Shown here: positions 17,677 to 27,613 of the stretch, in pieces
How positions within the stretch are numbered: the first letter of the stretch is position 1
Layout of the letters: every line of letters starts with the position of its first letter
Assembly (NCBI GenBank): GCA_934217675.1
Contig: CAKQCV010000007.1
Coordinates: 10,723 to 74,722, forward strand
From: an uncultured Prevotella sp.
Lineage (GTDB): Bacteria; Bacteroidota; Bacteroidia; Bacteroidales; Bacteroidaceae
Direction: 5' to 3'
DNA length: 64,000 nt
The notes under the pieces: generated by a model
What the model was told of the DNA's origin: nothing
Databases searched by the model: none
What the model saw: the letters and a program-made list of their open reading frames with translations, nothing else
Translations under genes and position numbers: made by a program

Positions 17677-18370
17677 GTTGTCGTGGTTATATTAAAAAGA
17701 TAGAGCCTGCCTATTTAGATAATAAAGTAAAAAAAGAATCTACTAAAATCAGAAGAGGTCACCTAAATAAGTGACTTGCCAAGTTTATTGTCCACGCTTT
17801 TTGCAATAGTTTTTAAGTTCGGTCAGCTTCTTGTCATTTCCTTTGAAGAAGGCATATATCCAATGTTAAGGCGTGAGCAAAGCGACGGAGAGCTACCATC
17901 TTTTCCTGTCAATGGTTGCCGATTATACAGGTGTGGATTTATACCTGTTTAAGACGGTTTTTCCGGAAATCTCGTTTTTCGAGTTAGCGCCACTTGCGCC
18001 ACTTGCGCCATTGCGCCAATTACGCCAAAATAGCTAAAAATGGGGGTTTTTACTGTATTTTCTGTATTTGGCGCAATGGCGCAAGTGGCGCAAGTGGCGC
18101 TATTTTGTAAATATTTTATTTTCTTCTTTTTGAGTTTTTCCTATATAAAACCTGGCATTTTTCACCGTTTCCCGGTCTTGCTCGTAACATAAACTTCAGC
18201 ATCAGTAATGCCCAAACCGTTTTTGTCGTTCATACCAACGATGAAGACTGCATAAAAACAAACCTTAGCATGTAGTCCGAAAGCTTGTATGAAATATCAG
18301 CCAAAGCTGATAATAACTACAATTTATTTTAAAAGAAAGAATGAAATTTGGATATTAATTAATTAAATTG
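17677..18370. other. Gene-free region with coding remnant-like segment
   Basis: No convincing gene is present. On the minus strand, bases about 17790-17860 could encode a tail reading FFKGNDKKLTELKNYCKKRG before a stop, but an in-frame stop lies just upstream, so it may be a decayed gene end. Between 17985 and 18102 lies a 35-bp perfect inverted repeat (separate entry). A GTCAC/GTGAC repeat is at 17758-17775. The composition of the repeat is far more GC-rich than its surroundings. Confidence 0.4.
17985..18102. repeat. 35-bp perfect inverted repeat built from GCGCCACTT units
   Basis: Arms 17985-18019 and 18068-18102 are exact reverse complements around a 48-base loop. Each arm is a decaying tandem repeat: GCGCCACTT, GCGCCACTT, GCGCCATT, GCGCCAATT. 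The loop carries a small AAAAA/TTTTT hairpin. CAAAATAGC (18026-18034) in the loop could instead pair with GCTATTTTG (18099-18107), giving an alternative fold. Confidence 0.85.
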
Positions 18371-18378
18371 TAATTTTG
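18371..18378 (+). promoter_or_regulatory. Promoter -7 box of GNAT-like gene
   Basis: TAATTTTG matches TAnnTTTG and implies a leader of about 125 bases, long for this window. Confidence 0.45.
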
Positions 18379-18480
18379 CTGCGTTTTAAAACAAAGAATT
18401 ATAATAATATAATAAATAGTGATGTAATGGTGTGCGGAATCTCCCTTTTAGGAAATACCGTATGCTATGTTTTGATGTTC

Positions 18481-18498
18481 ACGAAACTAATGTTTCGT
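18481..18498 (+). promoter_or_regulatory. Hairpin just before start codon
   Basis: ACGAAAC, four-base loop TAAT, GTTTCGT is a perfect 7-bp hairpin ending 11 bases before the ATG at 18510. It could affect ribosome access or be an operator. Confidence 0.35.
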
Positions 18499-18509
18499 AA
18501 AACTAAATC

Positions 18510-19670
18510 ATGGAAATGACGTCAGTAGAAATAAGAAAAGTAGAAACAAAAAAAGACCTAAGGCAGTTTATCGACTTTAGATACGACTTGTATGAAGGAT
18601 GCGAATACGATGCCCCAAATTTGTTCAGTGATGACATGAACACGCTGAGCAAAGACAAAAATGCCGCTTTTGAATTTTGCGAGGCAGAGTATTTTATGGC
18701 GTTCGACAAGAACACAGGAAAAATGTTAGGACGTGTGGCTGCTATTATAAACCACAAGGCAAACAAACGCTGGGGCAGAGATGACGTGCGATTTGGATGG
18801 ATAGATTTTGTTGACGACCTAAATGTGTCGAAAGCACTTCTTGGTGCCGTAGAGGATTATGGGAAGAGCAAAGGCATGACACATGTTGTTGGACCACTCG
18901 GATTTACGGATATGGACCCGGAAGGAATGTTGACAATGGGATTCGATCAGCTCGGAACAATGGCAACAATATATAACTATGCCTATTATCCGGAGCACAT
19001 GGAGAAAATTGGCGGATTCAGGAAAGATAACGACTATGTGGAATTTAAACTCATGGTGCCGAAAACAGTGCCGGAGAAATACTCCAAGGTTGCAAAGCTA
19101 ATAGAGAAAAGATATAATCTGCATGTAAAGAAACTGACTAAGCATGAAATCTTCAAAGAGGGATATGGACGCAAGATATTTGAAATTATAAACGATACGT
19201 TCAAAAACTTGTATGGATATTCTGAACTTTCCGATAAGCAGATTGAACAATATATAGATATGTATTTTCCGCTTGCCGACCTTAATCTCATAACTCTGAT
19301 TGAGGACTGGAATGAAGACAAAAAGGTGGTTGGAGTTGGAATAACAATACCTTCGCTTACACGTGCGCTACAGAAATGCCGCAGAGGAAGACTTACACCG
19401 TTTGGATGGTGGCACGTATTGAGAGCTTTGAAATTCAGACATACAAAGATTGTAGACTTGCTGCTTGTCGGTATTTTGCCGGAATATAGAAATAAAGGAG
19501 CCAACTCGTTGCTCTTTGCCGACCTCATACCTCGTTATGTGGAATATGGATATGAGTGGGGAGAGACACACGTAGAGATGGAAACAAACGACAATGTGCA
19601 GAGCCAATGGCAGTATCTGGATTGTATAAACCATAAGCGCCGACGTTGCTATATAAAGGATATAAAGTAA
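18510..19670 (+). CDS. GNAT-fold N-acyltransferase-like protein
   Basis: A 386-residue cytoplasmic protein. The C-terminal part contains VDLLLVGILPEYRNKGANSLLF (about residues 310-332), which resembles the acyl-CoA-binding motif A of GNAT enzymes. The N-terminal half (VETKKDLRQFIDFRYDLY, then YFMAFDKNTGKMLGRVAAI) looks like a second GNAT-like half. Proteins of this type are common in Bacteroidetes and annotated only as N-acetyltransferase-like; substrate is unknown. It has a long leader and lies 46 bases upstream of parE on the same strand, so the two may share a transcript. Confidence 0.75.
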   Translation: MEMTSVEIRKVETKKDLRQFIDFRYDLYEGCEYDAPNLFSDDMNTLSKDKNAAFEFCEAEYFMAFDKNTGKMLGRVAAIINHKANKRWGRDDVRFGWIDFVDDLNVSKALLGAVEDYGKSKGMTHVVGPLGFTDMDPEGMLTMGFDQLGTMATIYNYAYYPEHMEKIGGFRKDNDYVEFKLMVPKTVPEKYSKVAKLIEKRYNLHVKKLTKHEIFKEGYGRKIFEIINDTFKNLYGYSELSDKQIEQYIDMYFPLADLNLITLIEDWNEDKKVVGVGITIPSLTRALQKCRRGRLTPFGWWHVLRALKFRHTKIVDLLLVGILPEYRNKGANSLLFADLIPRYVEYGYEWGETHVEMETNDNVQSQWQYLDCINHKRRRCYIKDIK

Positions 19671-19716
19671 TACATAGATATAATATAATAACCGAAACAA
19701 CAAAAGGAAACCAATC

Positions 19717-21657
19717 ATGAGCGACAATAATATTGAAAATACAGAACAGCCTCAAGTTCAATATACCGACGACAGCATCCGGCATTTGTCGGACATGGAG
19801 CACATTCGTACACGTCCTGGAATGTATATCGGGCGTTTGGGAGATGGTTCCATACCTGAAGACGGTATATATGTGTTGCTCAAGGAGGTGGTTGACAACT
19901 CTATTGACGAATTCCGAATGAATATGGGAAAACGTATAGAAGTTGATATTGAGGACCATCTAAGGGTTAGTGTGCGCGACTATGGACGAGGAATTCCACA
20001 GGGAAAACTTGTTGAGGCTGTCAGCGTGTTGAATACAGGTGGAAAGTATGACTCCAAGGCATTCAAAAAGAGTGTAGGACTGAATGGCGTGGGTATAAAG
20101 GCGGTAAATGCGCTCAGTTTGCACTTTGAGGTAAAGTCGTATAGAGACGGAAAAGTAAGACACTTGACTTTTGAAAGAGGAGAGCTTAAAACAGATACAA
20201 CAGAAGAAACAAACGACGAGAATGGAACATATATCTTTTTTGAACCGGATGCAAAACTGTTTAAAAACTATTCTTTCCATGATGATATCATTGAGATAAT
20301 GCTCCGCAACTATACATACCTCAACACTGGTCTTGCCATTATGTATAATGGCAGGCGGATTCTAAGTCGTAATGGACTTGAGGATTTGCTTAACGATACT
20401 ATGACCAACGATGGTATTTATCCCATAATTCATTTAAAAGGAGAGGATATAGAGATAGCATTCACTCATACTAATCAGTATGGAGAGGAATACCATTCTT
20501 TTGTAAATGGCCAGCATACAACTCAGGGTGGTACGCACCAAAGTGCCTTCAAGGAGCATTTGGCAAAGACAATAAAAGAGTTTTTCAACAAGAATTTTGA
20601 ATATACCGATATCAGAAACGGTCTGGTTGGAGCTATTGCAATCAATGTTGAAGAACCGATGTTTGAGAGTCAGACAAAGATAAAACTTGGCTCGCAGACA
20701 ATGAGTCCGGATGGAGTTAGTGTGAATAAATATGTGGGCGATTTCATAAAAACAGAGGTTGACAATTATCTTCACAGAAATTCGGATGTGGCAGAAGTGA
20801 TGTTGCAGAAAATCCAGGCAAGCGAAAAAGAGCGCAAAGCCATGGCGGGAGTGACAAAACTGGCAAGAGAGAGAGCAAAAAAGGCAAACTTGCATAACAG
20901 AAAATTGCGCGACTGCCGTATTCACTATAGTGACGTGAAGAACGACCGCAAGGAAGAAAGTTCAATATTCATAACCGAGGGCGACTCTGCGAGCGGAAGT
21001 ATAACGAAGAGTCGTGATGTAAACACACAAGCTGTTTTCTCGTTGAGAGGAAAGCCTCTTAACTCTTTCGGACTGACAAAGAAGGTAGTTTATGAAAATG
21101 AGGAATTCAATTTGTTGCAAGCTGCACTTGACATAGAGGAAGGACTCGACACGCTTAGATACAACAAGGTGATTGTTGCCACAGATGCCGATGTTGACGG
21201 TATGCACATCAGATTGCTTATCATAACATTCTTCTTGCAGTTCTTCCCTGATTTGATAAAGAAAGGTCATGTGTTTGTATTGCAGACACCATTATTCCGT
21301 GTGAGGAATAAAAAGTCAAAGATTAAGTCGAAAAAGGTTAAGGCGGCAGCTACAGGTAAGGGAGACTTCGTCACAAAATACTGCTATAGTGAAGAGGAGC
21401 GTCTTAATGCTATCGCTGAACTTGGACCAGATCCGGAGATAACACGATTCAAAGGTCTTGGCGAAATAAGTCCGGATGAGTTTAAAAACTTTATCGGACC
21501 AGATATGCGTTTGGAACAGGTTACATTGCACAAGACGGATCAAGTGCAGAAACTTCTTGAATATTACATGGGTAAAAACACTATGGAGCGTCAGAACTTT
21601 ATCATAAACAACTTGGTGATAGAGGAGGATAGACCTGAAGAGGATGTATACGAATAA
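19717..21657 (+). CDS. parE: DNA topoisomerase IV subunit B
   Basis: A 646-residue type IIA topoisomerase ATPase subunit. The GHKL ATP-binding domain is at the N terminus ([42 protein letters not shown]). The transducer domain follows, then the Toprim domain with EGDSASGS at about residue 420 and DADVDGMH at about residue 490. The size (under 650) and lack of the GyrB-type C-terminal insert fit ParE of Bacteroidetes rather than GyrB. Its partner parC is not in the window. The enzyme separates linked daughter chromosomes. Confidence 0.92.
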   Translation: MSDNNIENTEQPQVQYTDDSIRHLSDMEHIRTRPGMYIGRLGDGSIPEDGIYVLLKEVVDNSIDEFRMNMGKRIEVDIEDHLRVSVRDYGRGIPQGKLVEAVSVLNTGGKYDSKAFKKSVGLNGVGIKAVNALSLHFEVKSYRDGKVRHLTFERGELKTDTTEETNDENGTYIFFEPDAKLFKNYSFHDDIIEIMLRNYTYLNTGLAIMYNGRRILSRNGLEDLLNDTMTNDGIYPIIHLKGEDIEIAFTHTNQYGEEYHSFVNGQHTTQGGTHQSAFKEHLAKTIKEFFNKNFEYTDIRNGLVGAIAINVEEPMFESQTKIKLGSQTMSPDGVSVNKYVGDFIKTEVDNYLHRNSDVAEVMLQKIQASEKERKAMAGVTKLARERAKKANLHNRKLRDCRIHYSDVKNDRKEESSIFITEGDSASGSITKSRDVNTQAVFSLRGKPLNSFGLTKKVVYENEEFNLLQAALDIEEGLDTLRYNKVIVATDADVDGMHIRLLIITFFLQFFPDLIKKGHVFVLQTPLFRVRNKKSKIKSKKVKAAATGKGDFVTKYCYSEEERLNAIAELGPDPEITRFKGLGEISPDEFKNFIGPDMRLEQVTLHKTDQVQKLLEYYMGKNTMERQNFIINNLVIEEDRPEEDVYE

Positions 21658-21728
21658 AAGACTCCTATAGCTTCATTCGGCTGTATAGACCAAAAACGAT
21701 TAATATAAAAAGTAAAATATAAAAGATT

Positions 21729-23366
21729 ATGGCATGCAATAAACAATATAATGTGAAAAGTATATACCGGTATTTTTATGTGGGCAGAATTTGTGCAGCA
21801 ATCGGTATCCTATTCATTTTTCTACTTTCTCCTCTCACTGGCTCTGCACAGATGCGCATCAGAATGGGAGAAGATAGTCCTATGCGAAAGTTGCAGTTGG
21901 CAGAAATGTTGGTAAACAACTTTTATGTTGATTCTGTAGATGAGAACAAACTTGTTGAAGATGCCATAAAAGGAATGCTCGACAAGCTTGATCCACATTC
22001 ATCGTATACCAATGCCAAAGAGACAAAAGAAATGAACGAGTCTCTACAAGGTAATTTTGATGGAATAGGTGTGCAGTTCAATATGGTGGAAGACACGTTG
22101 CTCGTGATACAGACCATAGCAAAGGGACCGTCGGAAAAGGTTGGTATAGTTGCTGGCGACAGGATTGTGGCAGTGAACGATACCGCTATTGCCGGGGTGA
22201 AAATGCCAAGAGACAAAATCATGATGCGACTTCGCGGACCAAAGGGAACGATGGTCAAGCTGTCAGTTGTGCGTCGTGACGTGAAAGACACATTGGTATT
22301 CAATGTGAAAAGAGATAAAATACCGGTGAAGAGCCTTGATGCTTCGTATATGATACGTCCGAAAATCGGATATATACGTATTGGAAGTTTTGGAGCAACA
22401 ACATACGATGAGTTTATGGCGGCAATGGACAAACTGAAAAAGCTGGGCATGAAAGACCTTATACTTGATTTGCAGGATAATGGTGGCGGATATTTACAAG
22501 CTGCTGTTAAAATTGCAAATGAGTTCTTGCCTAAGAATGACGTTATTGTGTATGCCAGTGGATTGCGTTCGCCACGTATGGACTATAAGGCTAATGGCTC
22601 AGGAAAATTGCTCGACGGAAAAGTGGTTGTGCTTGTTAATGATTTTACCGCATCGGCATCAGAAATAGTTTCAGGAGCTATCCAGGATAATGACCGTGGT
22701 GTGGTGGTAGGTAGACGCACTTTTGGTAAAGGACTTGTGCAACGCCCATTTGATATGCCTGATGGCTCAATGATTAGATTGACAATAGCACATTATTACA
22801 CACCATCGGGTCGTTGTATACAGAAACCATATAAAAAAGGTGATAACAAGGACTATTATAAGGATTTTGAAAACAGACTGAAACATGGAGAGCTGACGAA
22901 TCCAGACAGCATACATTTCGCTGATTCGCTGAAGTTCTACACTTTGCGTAAGCATAGAGTGGTGTATGGTGGCGGAGGCATAATGCCGGATTATTTTGTT
23001 CCACTTGATACAATGACATATACAAAATATCATCGTCAGCTTGTAGCAAAGAATGTTATTACAGATGTTGTGCTGAGATATATCGACAATAACCGCAAGC
23101 AACTGAAAAAGCTATATTCGTCGTTTGCAAAATTTGATAAAGAATATAATGTTCCGCAGAGTGTAATTGACGACATCCGAAAAACTGGAGAGAAAAAAGA
23201 TGTCAAACCAAAAGATGATGAGGAATTGAATCGCACAATGCCGTATTTGAGTAATCAGCTGAAGGCTCTTGTGGCACGTGATATTTGGGATATGGACGAA
23301 TACTTCCATATAATAAACGAAACAAGCGATATCGTGAAGAAAGGCATATCTCTATTTAAAGAATAG
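21729..23366 (+). CDS. CtpA-type S41 carboxy-terminal processing protease
   Basis: A 545-residue periplasmic serine protease. An N-terminal signal/membrane helix (about residues 17-40) precedes a PDZ domain (GIGVQFNMVEDTLLVIQTI to about residue 195) and the S41 catalytic core. By alignment with the tail-specific protease family, the catalytic dyad is S309 in DFTASASEIV and K334 in RRTFGKGLVQ. A C-terminal extension of about 190 residues follows. Such enzymes trim or degrade envelope proteins from their C terminus. It lies 71 bases downstream of parE. Confidence 0.93.
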   Translation: MACNKQYNVKSIYRYFYVGRICAAIGILFIFLLSPLTGSAQMRIRMGEDSPMRKLQLAEMLVNNFYVDSVDENKLVEDAIKGMLDKLDPHSSYTNAKETKEMNESLQGNFDGIGVQFNMVEDTLLVIQTIAKGPSEKVGIVAGDRIVAVNDTAIAGVKMPRDKIMMRLRGPKGTMVKLSVVRRDVKDTLVFNVKRDKIPVKSLDASYMIRPKIGYIRIGSFGATTYDEFMAAMDKLKKLGMKDLILDLQDNGGGYLQAAVKIANEFLPKNDVIVYASGLRSPRMDYKANGSGKLLDGKVVVLVNDFTASASEIVSGAIQDNDRGVVVGRRTFGKGLVQRPFDMPDGSMIRLTIAHYYTPSGRCIQKPYKKGDNKDYYKDFENRLKHGELTNPDSIHFADSLKFYTLRKHRVVYGGGGIMPDYFVPLDTMTYTKYHRQLVAKNVITDVVLRYIDNNRKQLKKLYSSFAKFDKEYNVPQSVIDDIRKTGEKKDVKPKDDEELNRTMPYLSNQLKALVARDIWDMDEYFHIINETSDIVKKGISLFKE

Positions 23367-23395
23367 CATGTAAGAGATATTCATGATAATTTTCT

Positions 23396-23438
23396 GACAA
23401 TGATTGACAATATACAATAAATGTTGTCAATCATTGTC
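23396..23438. terminator. Bidirectional terminator overlapping a stop codon
   Basis: A perfect 15-bp inverted repeat (23396-23410 with 23424-23438) lies between convergent genes. Its right arm contains the stop codon of the DUF2851 gene (23427-23429). Confidence 0.75.
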
Positions 23439-24746
23439 TTTTACAAACCATCCGTTACTTTTTATATATTCATAACCAATTCTACAGCGTAGACATTCCT
23501 TGCGGTCACAATATTCTTTTTTAAGCTGTATTATAGCCTGACTGTCGGCTGCCGATTCAAGTTCCAGTCCGCAATCTTGCCACATTCTTGTTATGCTGTT
23601 TTCTTCTGCCTTCAATTCTTCAAGCAATCTGAAAGCACGATCGCACATGTCTTCTTCGTTCTTGTATTTTCCATAAGCAAAAAGTATTGGTACAACAGTG
23701 TTCAATACAATAACATCTTTTGATTGTCTTGACAGATGTTTTTCGGATTTCTTGCTGGAACTTCCGAAAGAATAGTGAGTTTCCCAATATGGGGTAACAT
23801 GTGTTGAAAATATTTCCCTAAGCTCATCAACAGTCTTACATTCGACAATAGAACTGAAGTTCGCCCTTCTGTTATAATACAGATTTGCAAGTTGCGATAT
23901 TCTGATATTTGGGAAATTCTGCGGTCTGAGTCTCAGAAATTTCCATTTAAGAGGGTCGATTGTTTTTAGGTTGAATTTGCGTGACAGATAGTTGTATTCA
24001 TTTTTCAGCTTCACATAATAATTGTCTGTTTCAGCTTCGTCATGATGTTTACCCGGTACAGTATTAATGTCCAACAGTCCTGCCTGTCCCAAGAATATAG
24101 CTTCAATCTGAAAGATGTCATCCCGGTGATGGGCAACACTGTTAAGTGATAAAATGTTTGCCCATTCTTCAAAGGCATCACTATTCACTCCAAAACCGAA
24201 ATTTCGTGCCAATGTCATAAAATAAGCATCTTCCCACGAACCATTTCTTTGTTTCACTTTACAGAGAATTGCTTCTGTCTTTTGTTCCAGGCGCTCTGTT
24301 TGGAGATAACTCATCCAACTGTGTAATGACAGGCGGGAAAGCTGTGGAATGATACTATGGCATGGAGGATAGCGGTCGTCAATCAACAGTTTGGAGTAGT
24401 TCTTCCGTATATTGTCTGGAACATCCATCTGCATCTGTCTGATAGTTTTGCCTTTGCTATTCTTCACTGTCATATCATTGATGCCGACCACATGCAATAT
24501 GATGTTGTCGTAGGCTTCGTCTTGGTCATGTCCATGCATAATCCAGTCGGAAGCTCTATCGTGGATTTCCACATTTCCCACCCACAATATACCACCGATT
24601 TTAATCTTTGCGTTAAAAAAATCAGGTCCGGCATTAGTGTTGTGGAGTCCAGGATCTATAATCTCCACTAAATCCCCATCGGTGGTAAACATGTCACGAA
24701 GTGGGTATATGCGGTGTTTCCAAATATAATGAAGAAGCATTTCCAT
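23427..24746 (-). CDS. DUF2851 family protein
   Basis: A 439-residue protein recognised as DUF2851, a family largely confined to Bacteroidetes and without known function. Typical stretches are DGDLVEIIDPGLHNTNAGPDFFNAKI (split, about residues 22-47), WVGNVEIHDRASDWIMHGHD, and the C-terminal ECLRCRIGYEYIK with a cysteine cluster (CDRKECLRC). The N-terminal part has acidic and histidine residues (GNVEIH, HxHD) that look metal-binding, but no catalytic role is known. It is convergent with the CtpA-type protease gene. Confidence 0.85.
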   Translation of the reverse strand: MEMLLHYIWKHRIYPLRDMFTTDGDLVEIIDPGLHNTNAGPDFFNAKIKIGGILWVGNVEIHDRASDWIMHGHDQDEAYDNIILHVVGINDMTVKNSKGKTIRQMQMDVPDNIRKNYSKLLIDDRYPPCHSIIPQLSRLSLHSWMSYLQTERLEQKTEAILCKVKQRNGSWEDAYFMTLARNFGFGVNSDAFEEWANILSLNSVAHHRDDIFQIEAIFLGQAGLLDINTVPGKHHDEAETDNYYVKLKNEYNYLSRKFNLKTIDPLKWKFLRLRPQNFPNIRISQLANLYYNRRANFSSIVECKTVDELREIFSTHVTPYWETHYSFGSSSKKSEKHLSRQSKDVIVLNTVVPILFAYGKYKNEEDMCDRAFRLLEELKAEENSITRMWQDCGLELESAADSQAIIQLKKEYCDRKECLRCRIGYEYIKSNGWFVKDND

Positions 24747-24951
24747 AGTATTAATTTTCCATTGTGGATTTTATTATTTTGTTGTTATGCAGTATACGCA
24801 AAACGCATTTAGCGGATATTATGCTGCGAAGATACTCAAAAGTAATAAGAAAATCACCATTTTTTGTATATAAAACATCATATAAGTATAAATTTTTTCA
24901 ATGCAAGCGATATAAAGAGGCAAAAAAACATCTAATCTGAAAATTAAGCTG

Positions 24952-24959
24952 TATATTTG
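24952..24959 (+). promoter_or_regulatory. Promoter -7 box of murF-alr
   Basis: TATATTTG matches TAnnTTTG, 23 bases before the ATG at 24983. Confidence 0.55.
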
Positions 24960-24982
24960 CATCATTATAAGAATGAAAGACA

Positions 24983-27460
24983 ATGACTTATTCAATTGAA
25001 AAAGTAACAACATTGATAGGAGCGCATAGATATGGAGAGCATGCCGCCAATATAGGCTTTTTGCTCACAGACAGTCGCTCTTTGTGTTTCCCTGAAGAAA
25101 CATTATTCTTTGCGTTGAGATCTGGTCGTCATGACGGTCATGACTTTATATCAGACTTGTATCGCCGTGGAGTTAGAAATTTTGTAGTAGACACTTTGCC
25201 TATTGACTATGTAGAAAAATATCCTGATACAAATTTTCTAAAAGTGATAAGTCCGCTTGAGGCATTGCAACGTCTTGCGGAACGGCATAGGGATGAATTC
25301 AATATTCCAATCGTTGGTATTACAGGAAGTAACGGAAAAACTATAGTGAAGGAGTGGCTCTTCCAGTTGTTGTCTCCATCATATACTGTTACAAGGAGTC
25401 CACGCAGTTATAACTCCCAGATAGGAGTGCCTCTATCGGTATGGCTACTCAACGAACAGACTCAAGTAGGAGTGTTTGAAGCTGGTATAAGTCAACCTGG
25501 CGAGATGCTTGCCTTGCGTGATATAATCCAACCGACAATAGGTGTCATAACAAATATCGGTTCTGCACATCAAGAAAATTTCAAGAGTCTTGAAGAAAAA
25601 GCCAATGAGAAACTAACACTCTTTCATGATGCAAGCGTCATTGTTTATCCTGAGGATGACGAAACAATAAGCAGATGTGTTGCAAAAGGTGAATTCAAGG
25701 GAGAGAATATCTCATGGTCATGCAAAAATGCTGATGCTCCGCTATATATAGAAAGTATAGAAAAGAACGATACAGAAACATCTGTAACCTATATATATAA
25801 GAAAGGTGATAGACATACATACAAGTTACCTTTTATAGACGAGGCTTCAATTGAAAACTCAATAGTCTGTGTTGCTGTTTGTCTGGCGTTAAATTTAACA
25901 TCAGAACAAATAGCAGAACGCATGCAGCATATAGAGGCTGTTGCAATGAGACTGGAGGTAAAACAGGGACAGCATGGATGTACATTGATAAACGACTCGT
26001 ATAATTCAGACATAAATTCGCTTGATATAGCACTCGACTTTATTAGCCGTCGCCCAGATCATAAGGGACGTCGTCGCACCTTGATACTTAGTGATATTCT
26101 GCAGAGTGGGGTGCCAAACGATAAATTGTATGACGAGGTTTCGGAACTTTGCGAGAAGCGTGGTGTAGAGAAGTTTATAGGAGTAGGCAAGAATCTCATG
26201 GCAGAGGCTGACAAGATAAATGTTGCAGAAAAATATTTCTTTGCTGATACTGATTCATTCTTGAAAAGTGATGTGTTCAAAACTCTCCATGATGAAGTTA
26301 TTCTTATAAAAGGAGCAAGAGCTTTTGGTTTTGACAATATAACAGAACAGCTTGAGCAGAAAGTACATGAAACAATACTTGAGGTTAATCTTAGGGCACT
26401 TGTAGACAACTTGAACTACTATAGGTCGTTCATGAAGCCGGAAACAAAGCTTGTGGCTATGGTTAAGGCTAATGCTTATGGAAGTGGCGCTGTAGAAGTG
26501 GCAAAGACATTGCAAGATCATCGTATAGATTATTTGGCTGTTGCTGTTGCCGATGAAGGAGTCTCTCTGCGCAAAAATGGCATAACAGGAAATATTATGA
26601 TAATGAATCCTGAGATGACAGCATTCAAAACTATGTTTGACTATGATTTGGAACCTGAGGTATATAGCTTCAGATTGCTTGATGCACTTGTTAATGCTGC
26701 ACGTCGTCAGGGGATAACAAATTATCCAGTACATATCAAGTTGGATACAGGTATGCACCGTCTTGGATTTAATCCTAAAACGGATATGGATGAGCTGATA
26801 AAGAGACTGAAAAATCAGAATTCCATAATTCCACGTTCCGTGTTCTCTCATTTTGTGGGATCGGACAGTGACGATTTTGATAATTTCTCTAAAATGCAGT
26901 TTCAGCTCTTTGATGAAGCAAGCAAAAAACTTCAGGCTGCTTTCCCACACAAGATATTGAGACATATCGATAACTCTGCAGGTATAGAGCACTTCCCAGA
27001 GCGACAGCTTGATATGTGTAGACTCGGACTTGGACTGTATGGCATAGATAGCCGTGACAATCATATAATAAATAATGTGAGCACGCTGAAAACAACAATT
27101 CTTCAGTTGCGTGATGTTCCAAAAGAAGAAACAGTAGGTTATAGCCGGAAAGGACATCTAACACGTGACAGTAAAATTGCAGCAATTCCTATAGGATATG
27201 CCGATGGGCTGAATCGACATTTGGGAAGAGGAAATTGTTATTGTCTTGTAAATGGTAAGAAAGCACCATACGTGGGAAATATATGTATGGATGTGGCAAT
27301 GATAGATGTTACTGACATTCCGTGTAAAGAAGGTGACAGCGTTGAGATATTTGGAGATAATCTGCCTGTTACCGTGCTTTCGGATGTTCTTGATACTATT
27401 CCGTATGAGGTCTTGACAAGTGTCAGCGACCGTGTGAAGAGGGTTTACTATCAAGATTAA
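24983..27460 (+). CDS. Bifunctional MurF ligase / alanine racemase
   Basis: An 825-residue fusion of two consecutive peptidoglycan enzymes. The N-terminal half (about 1-455) is MurF, which adds D-Ala-D-Ala to UDP-MurNAc-tripeptide; its ATP loop is GITGSNGKT at residues 112-120. The C-terminal half (about 460-825) is a PLP-dependent alanine racemase supplying D-alanine. Its lysine is K495 in VAMVKANAYGSG, and GNICMDVAMIDVT near the end matches the family. The fusion is characteristic of Bacteroidetes. The gene has its own promoter and a strong terminator, so it appears monocistronic. Confidence 0.95.
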   Translation: MTYSIEKVTTLIGAHRYGEHAANIGFLLTDSRSLCFPEETLFFALRSGRHDGHDFISDLYRRGVRNFVVDTLPIDYVEKYPDTNFLKVISPLEALQRLAERHRDEFNIPIVGITGSNGKTIVKEWLFQLLSPSYTVTRSPRSYNSQIGVPLSVWLLNEQTQVGVFEAGISQPGEMLALRDIIQPTIGVITNIGSAHQENFKSLEEKANEKLTLFHDASVIVYPEDDETISRCVAKGEFKGENISWSCKNADAPLYIESIEKNDTETSVTYIYKKGDRHTYKLPFIDEASIENSIVCVAVCLALNLTSEQIAERMQHIEAVAMRLEVKQGQHGCTLINDSYNSDINSLDIALDFISRRPDHKGRRRTLILSDILQSGVPNDKLYDEVSELCEKRGVEKFIGVGKNLMAEADKINVAEKYFFADTDSFLKSDVFKTLHDEVILIKGARAFGFDNITEQLEQKVHETILEVNLRALVDNLNYYRSFMKPETKLVAMVKANAYGSGAVEVAKTLQDHRIDYLAVAVADEGVSLRKNGITGNIMIMNPEMTAFKTMFDYDLEPEVYSFRLLDALVNAARRQGITNYPVHIKLDTGMHRLGFNPKTDMDELIKRLKNQNSIIPRSVFSHFVGSDSDDFDNFSKMQFQLFDEASKKLQAAFPHKILRHIDNSAGIEHFPERQLDMCRLGLGLYGIDSRDNHIINNVSTLKTTILQLRDVPKEETVGYSRKGHLTRDSKIAAIPIGYADGLNRHLGRGNCYCLVNGKKAPYVGNICMDVAMIDVTDIPCKEGDSVEIFGDNLPVTVLSDVLDTIPYEVLTSVSDRVKRVYYQD

Positions 27461-27472
27461 CAAAAATATTGC

Positions 27473-27509
27473 AAGTCTGCCGCATGTTTTGGTGCTATGC
27501 GGCAGACTT
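27473..27509 (+). terminator. Terminator of murF-alr
   Basis: A perfect 13-bp hairpin (AAGTCTGCCGCAT with ATGCGGCAGACTT) lies 13 bases after the stop codon. Confidence 0.75.
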
Positions 27510-27567
27510 TATCTGACTTATGAAATTATTTTCCATATATAAATGTTTGAAATATGGAAAAAAATGT

Positions 27568-27575
27568 TATCTTTG
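27568..27575 (+). promoter_or_regulatory. Promoter -7 box of MFS hexuronate-type transporter
   Basis: TATCTTTG followed by C, 38 bases before the ATG at 27614. Confidence 0.6.
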
Positions 27576-27613
27576 CAAACTAAAGTATTAATTATAACTC
27601 TTAAACAAAAGAA

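Noticed and set aside
17985-18102. CRISPR array
   Set aside because: The repeats are 8-9 bases, contiguous and without spacers; the structure is an inverted repeat.
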